Notes under the pieces: model-generated
Told to the model about the DNA's origin: nothing
What the model saw: only the letters and a program-made list of their open reading frames with translations
Databases searched by the model: none
Shown: positions 23,646 through 31,580 of the stretch, piece after piece
Layout: each line of letters starts with the position of its first letter
Position numbering within the stretch: position 1 is the stretch's first letter
Translations under genes and position numbers: made by a program
From: Celerinatantimonas sp046054165
Lineage (GTDB): Bacteria > Pseudomonadota > Gammaproteobacteria > Enterobacterales > Celerinatantimonadaceae
Length of the DNA stretch: 64,000 nucleotides
Direction: 5' to 3'
NCBI RefSeq assembly: GCF_046054165.1
Contig: NZ_JBFNXK010000001.1
Span: forward strand, 442,166-506,165

Positions 23646-24035
23646 ATGACACCATTAGGAAAAGAACTGCGTAAAGCCCGTATTGATCTGGAAATGCTCG
23701 TCTGCGAAGTGGCAAAAAATGCCAACGTTACCACCCCCACCGTGAATAATTTAGAAACCGGCAGAACCGAAATCCGCCCTAACCTCGCCCGCCTTGTCAT
23801 TGAAGCCCACAAAGCACCACCAGAGATGGAACGGCATCTGTATATGTCCGCCGCGCAAACCTATGGCGTATTGGAATTGGTGGTACCGGAAGATAGCCAA
23901 GCGCAAGAAGCAGCGGCCTATGTGGTGCAGAATTTTAGAAAGTTAACGCCGGAGAAATATGAGCAGCTCAAAGCGCTATTGAGCAGCGATGCAGAACCGA
24001 TGGCAGATCACGTTCAAGAACCTGCTTTACCATAA
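23646..24035 (+). CDS. XRE-like helix-turn-helix regulator
   Basis: Residues 1-55 form an XRE-type domain (LGKELRKARIDLEMLVCEVAKNANVTTPTVNNLETGRTEIRPNL). The C-terminus (about 70-129) is a helical, acidic tail with LTPEKYEQLKALLSS. I chose ATG 23646, spaced 8 bases from AAGG; ATG 23640 is too close. It stands alone with its own terminator, divergent from the membrane-toxin-like operon, so it may regulate that operon or be a second immunity-type regulator. Confidence 0.8.
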   Translation: MTPLGKELRKARIDLEMLVCEVAKNANVTTPTVNNLETGRTEIRPNLARLVIEAHKAPPEMERHLYMSAAQTYGVLELVVPEDSQAQEAAAYVVQNFRKLTPEKYEQLKALLSSDAEPMADHVQEPALP

Positions 24036-24047
24036 ACCAGATAAAAC

Positions 24048-24082
24048 AAAGCCCAGATAATTTGACGCTCATCTGGGCTTTT
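24048..24082 (+). terminator. Intrinsic terminator after XRE gene
   Basis: GCCCAGAT (24051-24058) pairs with ATCTGGGC (24071-24078), extended by AAA/TTT and followed by TTTT. Confidence 0.85.
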
Positions 24083-24400
24083 GGATGATGAATCCGTAGG
24101 GGAAATCATCACGCCTTGACATTATGGCAACAAATATCGATGTCTAAATAATGATCTATATCAATAATATTGCAATCTTAAATAACCACTATATCTAGTG
24201 TTTATGTAAGATCAAAACACAAGGTATAGGGAATTGAAGAGAAGGGATGGTTGGCCCCATCCCTCTCGATGAAGAACTGATGATGAGTACGCAGGGCATC
24301 ATCAACTTGGTAACTTCGAATGTTCACACCGCCTACTTTAGGATTGGATTCGATATTTATCAAGGTATTTCTCCTGCGCCTGGTAATGTAGGAGCATGTT
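24083..24400. other. Interval without a supported gene
   Basis: About 320 bases. A minus-strand frame (24202-24423) has no ribosome site and overlaps the next gene's start; I do not support it. The interval presumably holds the promoter for the 51-residue gene and KAP gene. Confidence 0.5.
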
Positions 24401-24556
24401 ATGCTTAAACATATCAATACCAATCCAGCCCCTGATGGCTATCAGTGGATCTTCTGTCGTTTTCGCAAAGTTCGAGGCTCATCCCAGCGGATGTTAGATG
24501 CCCATGAATATGGGTATCACGCATGGAAAATCCTTGTGCGTAAGAAGAAACACTAA
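24401..24556 (+). CDS. Small basic protein of unknown function
   Basis: This is a 51-residue frame, MLKHINTNPAPDGYQWIFC at its start and a basic ILVRKKKH end, preceded by GTAGGAG 6 bases before the ATG. The middle YQWIFCRFRKVRG and LDAHEYGYHAW look conserved in style (aromatic and basic, possibly nucleic-acid binding), but no family is recognised. A strong terminator follows, which supports it as a real gene. Confidence 0.55.
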   Translation: MLKHINTNPAPDGYQWIFCRFRKVRGSSQRMLDAHEYGYHAWKILVRKKKH

Positions 24557-24568
24557 ACCTCGTAACTC

Positions 24569-24607
24569 AGAGCCACTGCTTGCCAGTGGCTCTTTCTCTT
24601 TTTTTAA
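24569..24607 (+). terminator. Strong intrinsic terminator
   Basis: AGAGCCACTG (24569-24578) pairs perfectly with CAGTGGCTCT (24584-24593), then TTCTC and a T7 run. It separates the 51-residue gene from the KAP gene. Confidence 0.92.
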
Positions 24608-24620
24608 AGATGGGTAAACA

Positions 24621-26087
24621 ATGGCAGAACTCAACAAAGAAAACGCAAAATACCGTTCAGAATTTGCAGGTTGCACATTTGCGAACGACGACAAAACAGG
24701 CTTTAGCCGCAGGAAATACGGCGAGTTTTTAGCCAACTACCTAAAAGGTGAAAAAGATGGTTTTGTACTGAATCTCAACGGTTCTTGGGGGACAGGCAAA
24801 ACTGAGTTCCTCAAACGGCTGTATAACCACTTTCTCGACCAGAACCATCCGGTACTTTATATCAATGCCTGGGAAAGCGATTTTTCACACGATCCATTGA
24901 CTGTTGTGTCCAGTGAATTGATGACACAGTTATCAAAATTCAATGAATCAATCATGGAAAGTGATACGGCCAAAAAAGTAAAATCATGTCTGGGTAAATT
25001 GCTAAAAGGTTCGGCAATAGTCGGAACAAAAATAGTTGCAGGTCATATTTTTAGGGATGGAACAGCACTCGACGATTTTGTCGAAAAACTCTCGGATAAA
25101 GATGCAGAAACGCTCATTAATGGCCTATCCGCTAATCACCAGAATCAAGTTGATGCAATCAAAGATGTTCGAACTGAACTGGCTAAGTTATCCGATGAAC
25201 TTGTTTCTGGCTATAATGCGGAATTACCCGTTATCGTCTTAATCGACGAGCTCGACCGTTGTCGCCCCACTTATGCCATCGAAATGCTTGAAGTGATTAA
25301 GCACTTCTTTAGCACCAAGAATTTCGTATTTCTTGTTGCTACCGATACTGAACAATTATGTGCATCGATCAAAGCCATCTACGGCAATGAATTTAAATCA
25401 GATACTTATCTAAGACGCTTCTTTGATAGACGTGTAATTTTGCCACGAATAAATTTAAAAGATTTCATCCATTCAAATTATCAAGAATTATTTAGATTAA
25501 TGAATAATATCGAAATGTTTCCAATTTTATGTTACAATAAAGATAATAAAAACAAGGAAAAAGAATATTCTTTTATTGTCGTTTTATCTTCAATAATGGA
25601 ATCTTTGAAATTATCCTTAAGGGAAGTTAACTCTTTAATAAAGATATTCATAAGAATTATGAACACAATTATATCAAATGGAAAAACTAATTATATATGT
25701 TATCCGATCTTATTAATCGAATTGGTTAAAACTCATATTCTTTTGGATAAAGATTCATCATTGAATATTGAAATGATGATTCAAAATGATAAAAATGTTT
25801 TAAAGGATTTAAGATTGAAAAATTTTTTGGAATTATGTTTAAAATTGATATCTCCAGACCCCAATCTTACTTTAGATCTAGGATATCCTTGCTATAGCCC
25901 AAAAGGAGATGATTCAAAATATTCAATACCAAAATCAGATAATTATTCTTTTCCTACGCACCTTTCACCTTTACACGATCATCTTAAAAAGTGTTTAGAT
26001 GATGCCAATAACCATAAAGACATTTCAAAATATTGGTTTCAACCATCCCTTAGAAAATTAGTAAATATGGAATTTTTTAATTCTTAA
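24621..26087 (+). CDS. KAP-family P-loop NTPase
   Basis: A 488-residue KAP-family NTPase. Walker A is GSWGTGKT at residues 54-61; Walker B is VIVLIDELDRCRP at about 204-216; a sensor-like VFLVATDTEQL and a RRFFDRRVILPRI segment follow. KAP NTPases are often membrane-associated and several are phage-exclusion or defence proteins (PifA of F plasmid, QatA). Here no clear membrane helix is inserted. The C-terminal 200 residues are very AT-rich and unlike known effectors. A stand-alone gene beside the repressor is a classic place for prophage exclusion genes. Confidence 0.88.
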   Translation: MAELNKENAKYRSEFAGCTFANDDKTGFSRRKYGEFLANYLKGEKDGFVLNLNGSWGTGKTEFLKRLYNHFLDQNHPVLYINAWESDFSHDPLTVVSSELMTQLSKFNESIMESDTAKKVKSCLGKLLKGSAIVGTKIVAGHIFRDGTALDDFVEKLSDKDAETLINGLSANHQNQVDAIKDVRTELAKLSDELVSGYNAELPVIVLIDELDRCRPTYAIEMLEVIKHFFSTKNFVFLVATDTEQLCASIKAIYGNEFKSDTYLRRFFDRRVILPRINLKDFIHSNYQELFRLMNNIEMFPILCYNKDNKNKEKEYSFIVVLSSIMESLKLSLREVNSLIKIFIRIMNTIISNGKTNYICYPILLIELVKTHILLDKDSSLNIEMMIQNDKNVLKDLRLKNFLELCLKLISPDPNLTLDLGYPCYSPKGDDSKYSIPKSDNYSFPTHLSPLHDHLKKCLDDANNHKDISKYWFQPSLRKLVNMEFFNS

Positions 26088-26107
26088 GTTATAGCGGGCT
26101 TAGCCCG

Positions 26108-26587
26108 CTACTTCCCTTCCAAATCATCCATCCGCTGTTCAAGATCTCTCAACCTTTTGCGGTGCAGCGCGTTGGTATACACATCTTGCTGATCTGCATC
26201 ATCGAGCGATCGGTAGACATCTAGCAACTCTTTTTCATGCTCAGATAGCTCTGTCAGCGGTTTATGATGAGCAGTCTTTAGTTCATCAGCCCTTTCAGGA
26301 AAGGCATTAAGATTGTCCGGTAACAATTCAGCAGTTACATCAGGGGAACGACGAACCGGCCCTAACCCTGTCAGCAACCAATCTAACGAAATCCCCATTC
26401 TTAGAGAGAGTTCTACGCAATTTGAATATGGAACTTTGTTTCTCGAACGCCAGCCACTCACAGCTTGAGGACTGCATCCCAGAGCTGTTGCGAGTTCGTT
26501 GCTCGTTTTTGTACCTAAAACCGAAGACATACGTTCTAAAACATCGACAGCAGAGGCATAAACAAATTTAGTATTATCCGTTGACAT
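26108..26587 (-). CDS. CI-type phage repressor
   Basis: This is the lysogeny regulator. It has 159 residues: an N-terminal CI-repressor HTH (VDVLERMSSVLGTKTSNELATALGCSPQAVSGWRSRNKVPYSNCVELSLRMGISLDWLLTG at about 14-75), a linker, and a helical C-terminus (LSEHEKELLDVYRSLDDADQQDV). It lacks the Ser/Lys autoprotease domain, so induction by RecA cleavage is unlikely, as in P2. It diverges from the early operon. Confidence 0.9.
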   Translation of the reverse strand: MSTDNTKFVYASAVDVLERMSSVLGTKTSNELATALGCSPQAVSGWRSRNKVPYSNCVELSLRMGISLDWLLTGLGPVRRSPDVTAELLPDNLNAFPERADELKTAHHKPLTELSEHEKELLDVYRSLDDADQQDVYTNALHRKRLRDLEQRMDDLEGK

Positions 26588-26608
26588 ACTAGTTTTGAGG
26601 ATCTATGT

Positions 26609-26627
26609 TGTATTCAAAGTGAGTACA
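26609..26627. promoter_or_regulatory. Palindrome in the repressor/early-operon switch region
   Basis: TGTATTC (26609-26615) and GAGTACA (26621-26627) form an inverted repeat (six of seven positions pair) in the 67-base interval between the divergent repressor and early genes. It is a candidate operator. Its outer frame is also TGT-N13-ACA, the same as the proposed Ogr sites, though the inner bases differ. Confidence 0.55.
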
Positions 26628-26654
26628 GTTTATCCCATCCACAGAGGGACAACC

Positions 26655-26876
26655 ATGACCAAGCAGGAGATTTATCAACGTTTAATCATACGGGGCTCCA
26701 ACTTCCGCCATTTTGCACTAGCCCACGGCTACCAGCCGCGGATGGTATTGGCAGCGGTTGACCGATGGGCCGGTCGGGATCACCTGCCCAATGGCCGGCA
26801 AACGTTTCAGATTTTAGTCGACCTTTCCAGGGCCATCGAGGCTGAAATCATCCCGGGTTTATTACAGGAGGCTTAA
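26655..26876 (+). CDS. Small HTH protein, BcepMu gp16-like (Cox/Ner position)
   Basis: This is the first gene of the early operon, 73 residues, started at ATG 26655 after AGAGGGA. The RGSNFRHFALAHGYQPRMVLAAVDRWAG pattern resembles the BcepMu gp16 group of small phage HTH proteins. By position opposite the repressor it may play the Cox/Ner role of early repressor or excision helper. The next ATG follows its stop directly. Confidence 0.7.
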   Translation: MTKQEIYQRLIIRGSNFRHFALAHGYQPRMVLAAVDRWAGRDHLPNGRQTFQILVDLSRAIEAEIIPGLLQEA

Positions 26877-27167
26877 ATGTGGTCTTTCGCACTGGCGACT
26901 CAGTTAAAGTCGCAAACGCCGCAGTTGGCACAGTTGATAAAAGAAGAGCCAATGCTGCAACATTGGCTCGGTGAGGCACTTTCCCATTCCCTTGCTCATC
27001 CACACACCCGTGATGAACGGCTCGGTCGCATTTTAGGGTTTATTACGGCACGTGAGCCGCAATTACCCCGCCGACAGGCTTATTTGATCCACGATCAAGC
27101 GCTGCGGCTACGCACCATCATTTGTGAGCTTAGCCAAGGGAGTGCGGTAGGAGGTAACAGAAGATGA
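26877..27167 (+). CDS. Early phage protein of unknown function
   Basis: 96 residues, helical, His/Arg/Leu-rich, with no recognised domain. It follows the previous stop without gap, and its end overlaps the next gene by four bases, so it is part of the early operon. Confidence 0.7.
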   Translation: MWSFALATQLKSQTPQLAQLIKEEPMLQHWLGEALSHSLAHPHTRDERLGRILGFITAREPQLPRRQAYLIHDQALRLRTIICELSQGSAVGGNRR

Positions 27168-27631
27168 GTCGTGATCTTCTTAATACTCGCCGGGCGGTGA
27201 TGAGTGCGATTATTTGCGCCTATCCCGGCGGCCGTGAATGTGCGGCGGCGCGCCTTGGGCTCTCCTTAAAACGGTTGGACAATCATATTTATGGCAATAA
27301 TGGGGCTTCGCCTCTCTCGGATGAGCAGCTCCGCTTGCTGGAGCAGGATATCCACAGTCGCTTTTTAGCCGATTACATCTGCCGCTTATATGGCGGTGTG
27401 TTTGTGGCATTACCAGGACCCGACGCCGAATCCCTCGATTTGTACAGCAATTCCCTCAAGACCAGTGCCAAGCGGGGCCGGGTTGACCAGTTGATTGCCA
27501 AAGCGCTGGAAGATGGCGTGATTGATGAGGCTGAGGCCGCGGCGATTCAGGCCGCCCATTTAAGCCATTTAGCCGCTCGGGAAGAAGAGATCCGCGCTGT
27601 GATTATGCTGCACCAAAGGAGAGAGCTATGA
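27164..27631 (+). CDS. CII/YmfL-family phage regulator
   Basis: 155 residues. The N-terminal part, AIICAYPGGRECAAARLGLSLKRLDNHIYGNNGASPLSDEQLRLLEQ, has the HTH pattern of the phage regulatory CII (YmfL) group, followed by a helical region. Such proteins take part in the lysis-lysogeny choice. It is coupled to its neighbours by four-base overlaps. Confidence 0.8.
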   Translation: MSRDLLNTRRAVMSAIICAYPGGRECAAARLGLSLKRLDNHIYGNNGASPLSDEQLRLLEQDIHSRFLADYICRLYGGVFVALPGPDAESLDLYSNSLKTSAKRGRVDQLIAKALEDGVIDEAEAAAIQAAHLSHLAAREEEIRAVIMLHQRREL

Positions 27632-27918
27632 GTGTTTATCGTTTTGTTTGCCCCCATTGCCATCGCACGATGCGCGTTCGTACCAGTGAAGGCATCAGCG
27701 AACTGGTGCGCACTATGTATCTGCAATGCACCAATGAAGCCTGCGGCGGCACCTACCGCGCGATTTTAGAGATCACCCATCAGCTGAGCCCTTCGGCGAT
27801 GCCGAACCCTGAAATTATGTTGCCAATGGCGAACGAGAATATTCGCCGTGAAGCGATGCAAGACCGCCCCGAAGCGCAGTTATGCCTGCCGGTTCCGGAG
27901 GAGGTGACTTATGCATAA
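27628..27918 (+). CDS. ogr: Ogr/Delta-family zinc-finger late activator
   Basis: 96 residues. The zinc-binding pattern CPHCHRTMRVRTS...LQCTNEACGGTY (C-X2-C, 21 residues later C-X4-C) is that of P2 Ogr and P4 Delta, which activate late promoters by contacting RNA polymerase alpha. P2 Ogr has 72 residues; this one carries a longer tail. In P2 ogr lies after D, whereas here it is in the early operon. Its likely targets are the palindromes upstream of V and FI. Confidence 0.93.
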   Translation: MSVYRFVCPHCHRTMRVRTSEGISELVRTMYLQCTNEACGGTYRAILEITHQLSPSAMPNPEIMLPMANENIRREAMQDRPEAQLCLPVPEEVTYA

Positions 27919-28261
27919 CGACTACTTTGATGAGATGCAGCAATTAGCCTTGAGTTTTATGCAGCGCCATCAGGCGGAATATCTGCACGATGATGGCCTG
28001 CTGATGCAATCAGCCGCCCTCTATTTAGAAAACTCGCTCAAAGCCGAACCTGCCGAAGCCAACCGCGTTGTTGGCCGCGCCTATAGCCAGTTGCTACAAC
28101 GGCAACAAAAATCTGACTACTGGATGGATTTAAGCAGTTCCAATAGTGATGTTGTGGTCGTGGTGGGGCCCGATGGCCAAAACTATGCTGTGCCTGTGGC
28201 CGCGATTGCCAAAACCTGTTTGCACCGACCACTGCGCGCCTCTGTTAAAGCGGTCTCTTAG
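27911..28261 (+). CDS. Early phage protein of unknown function
   Basis: 116 residues with an acidic helical N-terminus (YFDEMQQLALSFMQRHQAEYLHDDG) and a short beta segment (VVVVVGPDGQNYAVPV). No known domain. It overlaps ogr by eight bases and precedes the primase gene by eight bases, so it may assist replication. Confidence 0.7.
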   Translation: MHNDYFDEMQQLALSFMQRHQAEYLHDDGLLMQSAALYLENSLKAEPAEANRVVGRAYSQLLQRQQKSDYWMDLSSSNSDVVVVVGPDGQNYAVPVAAIAKTCLHRPLRASVKAVS

Positions 28262-28269
28262 GGGGCGTA

Positions 28270-30966
28270 ATGGCACTCAATTTAGAACAGAGCCTCACGA
28301 TGGAGGCTCATCTTCGCGACGATATTTTACAGCGAATAATGCAGGACTATTCGCTGCGCTTACCGCGTGGTGATAGTAAGTGGTTACGGCGAGGCATTTG
28401 CCCGGCTTGTGGCCAACACGAACTTTATGCCAGTTATGAAGCGCCGTGGGTACTGCGGTGTGGCCGTGAGGTCAAATGCGGGCAAAGCTGGCATGTACGC
28501 GAACTTTACCCCGACCTTTTTGAAAACTGGTCACAGCGAACACCGCCGACCGCAACCGAACCAGATGCCCCTGCCCGCGCTTATTTAAGCCAGGCCCGCG
28601 GGTTTAATTTAAGCCGCATCGAAGGGTTATGGCATCAGGAACATTACTGGAACTTTCAGCTGGAACAAGGTTCTTCGACCGTGCGTTTTCCGCTGGCCGA
28701 TGGCCTTTGGTGGGAACGGCTCATCGACCATCCGGCACGCTTTGGCAAGATGAAAGCGCGCTTTACCCCCGGTAAATCCACCAAAGGGCTGGTGTGGCAT
28801 CTGCCCATCGAGAACTGGCTTAAAGTGGATAAAATCTGGTTGGTCGAAGGCATTTTTGATGCGATTGCCCTCGCCCATCATGGGATTACCGCCGTGAGTT
28901 TAATGAGCTGCAATAACTTTCCTTATCAGTGGTTGGAACAGCTGCGGATGCGTTATAGCGAAGCGGCTAAACCGACACCGGCATTGGTTTGGGCGCTGGA
29001 TGCCGACGCCAGCCGTTATACCCAGAAATGGGCGCAACAGGCGCAGCAGTTAGGGTTTACCTCGCTGGCGGCGGTCCCACCTGTGATCGGGCAGCGAAAA
29101 ACAGACTGGAATGACCTGCATCTGCGCTTGCTCTCCGAGCAGCGCGAGCTAGCCGAAGCCAGTTTTACTAAAGAGTTGGCGCAATCACTCTACCGTGGCA
29201 GTTTGTTACTGGCCGAAACGCCGGCGAAAAAGGCGGCATTGATGTTTCGCCACAGCCCGCAACAGCTGGAGTTTCCGTTTGTATTCCACAATCGTTTGTA
29301 TTGGTGGAAGTTAGACGCGGAACAGATGAGCCGTAATACCGGCATTGAGCAGCAACAACTGCGCGAGTTTGATGATGCGTTGGATGTGAGCGAGTTGCAG
29401 CAGTACGCCAAAGTGACGCAAATCGCCAACTGCTATCCGCATGCGCTGTACTTTCAGCGCGACCCGAACACCGAGGAAACCTGGTACTACTATCAGATCG
29501 ACTTTCCGCATGATGGCGAGCCGGTGAAAACCACACTGACCGGCGCGCAACTTTCGGCAGCACCGGAGTTTAAAAAACGGGTGTTAAGTGCGGCCAGTGG
29601 TGCGCTGTTTACCGGTTCCAGTAAACAGCTGGACCGGTTGATTGAACAGCAGCTTTTTGCGCTGCGTACGGTCGAAACCGTCGACTTTTTGGGGTTCTCG
29701 CGTGAGCACCAAATTTATCTACTGGGCGATCATGCCATCTATCAGGGGCAGTTGCTCAATGTGAATCAGGAAGACTATTTTGAAATTGGCCGTAAACGGG
29801 TTAAAAGCACGCAAAAATCGGTGCGGCTGAGCCTGAATACCAAACCCGCGGAGTACGTGGATAACTGGCTGGATGATTTGTGGCGCTGCTTTGGCACGCA
29901 CGGCATTGTGGCGTTGAGTTTTTGGTTTGGTAGCTTGTTTGCGGAACAGATCCGCGCCCGCTATAAAAGCTTTCCGTTTTTGGAGTTAACCGGTGAAGCC
30001 GGCGCAGGTAAATCGACGTTGATTCAGTTTTTATGGAAGTTGTTTGGCCGTGACTATGAAGGCTTTGACCCATCCAAATCCAGCCCCGCCGGACGCGCTC
30101 GCCATATGGGGCAAGTGGCTTCCATGCCAATCGTTCTGATTGAAGGCGACCGTAACGAACCGGACCGCATTCACGCTAAATCATTTGACTGGGATGAACT
30201 TAAAGATTTCTTTGGTGGCGGTACACTGCGAACTCGTGGGGTAAAAACGGCAGGCAACGAAACTTATGAGCCGCCCTTTCGGGGCACGATTTGCATCAGC
30301 CAGAATGCGCCAGTGAATGCCAGCGAAGCGATTTTAACGCGTATTGTAAAGCTGCATTTCACCCGCCCACATGTAACCACCGAAAGCCGCGCCAGTGCTG
30401 ACCGGCTGAATTTACTCTCGGTTGAAGAGCTGAGCTTCTTTTTAATTCAGGCATGTCGGGCAGAGAAAAAAATCCTGCAATGTTTTGACGACCGGGTTTC
30501 ATTTTATGAGGGCTATCTGCGCGAGCTGGGCACGATTCGTATCGAACGAATTATTAAAAACCACGCTCAGATGATGGCATTGGTCGATGCACTGGCGTTA
30601 ATCATGCCGGTTTCGACTGAACAGCGCGAACAAACGCTACGCTCGTTGCAAGAGATGGCGCAGGAACGCCAGCAAGCCATCAGTGCCGATCATCCGTTAG
30701 TGGCAGAGTTCTGGGAAGTGTATGACTACTTAACCACGCTCGCCCCATCGCTGCAACTGAACCATGCCAGTGATCCACAAGTGATTGCCCTCAATCTTAA
30801 CCACTTTTATGAGGCCGCAGCCGAACATCGGCAGAATTTGCCGGATTTGAAGCTGCTGCGTTCACTACTCAAAGACTCGCGAAGCCATCCGTTCGTGGAT
30901 GCCAATCGCTCGGTTTATAGTTCCATCCGCTCGCGCACCGTGAAGTGCTGGGTTTTCCGTCAGTAA
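28270..30966 (+). CDS. Primase-helicase replication protein (zinc finger, TOPRIM, P-loop)
   Basis: 898 residues. A zinc finger is formed by C44, C47, C64 and C70. A TOPRIM fold follows (KIWLVEGIFDAIALAHHG; LVWALDADASRY with the D-x-D pair). The helicase half has Walker A GEAGAGKST at 575-583 and an RTRGVKTAGNETYEPPFRGTICIS segment. It would prime and unwind phage DNA. P2 instead uses the HUH nuclease gpA for rolling-circle replication, so this phage carries a different replication module in a P2-type body. Confidence 0.9.
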   Translation: MALNLEQSLTMEAHLRDDILQRIMQDYSLRLPRGDSKWLRRGICPACGQHELYASYEAPWVLRCGREVKCGQSWHVRELYPDLFENWSQRTPPTATEPDAPARAYLSQARGFNLSRIEGLWHQEHYWNFQLEQGSSTVRFPLADGLWWERLIDHPARFGKMKARFTPGKSTKGLVWHLPIENWLKVDKIWLVEGIFDAIALAHHGITAVSLMSCNNFPYQWLEQLRMRYSEAAKPTPALVWALDADASRYTQKWAQQAQQLGFTSLAAVPPVIGQRKTDWNDLHLRLLSEQRELAEASFTKELAQSLYRGSLLLAETPAKKAALMFRHSPQQLEFPFVFHNRLYWWKLDAEQMSRNTGIEQQQLREFDDALDVSELQQYAKVTQIANCYPHALYFQRDPNTEETWYYYQIDFPHDGEPVKTTLTGAQLSAAPEFKKRVLSAASGALFTGSSKQLDRLIEQQLFALRTVETVDFLGFSREHQIYLLGDHAIYQGQLLNVNQEDYFEIGRKRVKSTQKSVRLSLNTKPAEYVDNWLDDLWRCFGTHGIVALSFWFGSLFAEQIRARYKSFPFLELTGEAGAGKSTLIQFLWKLFGRDYEGFDPSKSSPAGRARHMGQVASMPIVLIEGDRNEPDRIHAKSFDWDELKDFFGGGTLRTRGVKTAGNETYEPPFRGTICISQNAPVNASEAILTRIVKLHFTRPHVTTESRASADRLNLLSVEELSFFLIQACRAEKKILQCFDDRVSFYEGYLRELGTIRIERIIKNHAQMMALVDALALIMPVSTEQREQTLRSLQEMAQERQQAISADHPLVAEFWEVYDYLTTLAPSLQLNHASDPQVIALNLNHFYEAAAEHRQNLPDLKLLRSLLKDSRSHPFVDANRSVYSSIRSRTVKCWVFRQ

Positions 30967-30980
30967 GGAGAAGCAAGGCT

Positions 30981-31247
30981 ATGAAACAGGTAATAGATGA
31001 GATTTTGGAAGAGCTGCGCTATCAGGGGCGCGGCAATGATTCACTGTGGGATGCGGGCGATATTGCGCGGTACATGCACCTGTCCAAATCCACGGTACAA
31101 AGCCGGATTATCTGCCGCGAAAACTTCCCCCGAGCCGTGCGCCTCCCCACTTCGGAAACCGGCTTAGGCAGCCGCCGCTGGTTAGCCCAAGAAGTGAAGC
31201 AATGGGTGATGCGACATCGAGAACCGACGAAAAGAGTACCGAAGTAG
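30981..31247 (+). CDS. AlpA-like winged-helix DNA-binding protein
   Basis: 88 residues from ATG 30981 after AAGGAG. WDAGDIARYMHLSKSTVQSRIICRENFPRAVRLPTSETGLGSRRWLAQEVKQWV is an AlpA/MerR-type winged helix. Such proteins act as excisionase or integrase regulators. It is the last gene of the early operon, followed by a terminator and facing the integrase region. Confidence 0.87.
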   Translation: MKQVIDEILEELRYQGRGNDSLWDAGDIARYMHLSKSTVQSRIICRENFPRAVRLPTSETGLGSRRWLAQEVKQWVMRHREPTKRVPK

Positions 31248-31252
31248 AAAAG

Positions 31253-31277
31253 AAAGCCGAGGAAACTCGGCTTTTTT
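31253..31277 (+). terminator. Intrinsic terminator of the early operon
   Basis: GCCGAG (31256-31261) pairs with CTCGGC (31266-31271) around GAAA, followed by T6 and extended by AAA/TTT. Confidence 0.93.
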
Positions 31278-31302
31278 GATAGGGAATACCCTACCGGCAC
31301 AA

Positions 31303-31491
31303 CTATCTATGATTTTGCTGCTTATCATATATACTTTGAAATTTGGAGACATAACTCCCCTTTTGTATTTTCTGACCTTCAGTCATGTTAGCTTTCATGA
31401 TCCGTGCTATAGCTTCTGAAGTTAAACGTTTCATCCTCTCTTCTTCAGTATGCTTGTGTTCTACTGAACAGTTTTTGTTACGCTGTGGCAT
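31303..31491 (-). CDS. Small charged protein of unknown function
   Basis: 62 residues from ATG 31491, which has GAGGAG at 6 bases; a longer frame to 31581 lacks a site. Highly charged (HKHTEEERMKRLTSEAIARIMKANM), helical, with no family recognised. It is divergent from the 375-residue cargo gene, so it may be its regulator or partner. Confidence 0.55.
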   Translation of the reverse strand: MPQRNKNCSVEHKHTEEERMKRLTSEAIARIMKANMTEGQKIQKGSYVSKFQSIYDKQQNHR

Positions 31492-31580
31492 ATAATTCTC
31501 CTCAGAATTATTGAAAGAGTAGTTTTGCTTTAACGCTATAGATATTAACCAGAAAAATTTTCCGAGTAAGGGACATTTCA

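Noticed and set aside
24202..24423. Minus-strand frame of 73 codons upstream of the KAP gene
   Set aside because: No ribosome site, and it overlaps the start of a better-supported small plus-strand gene.
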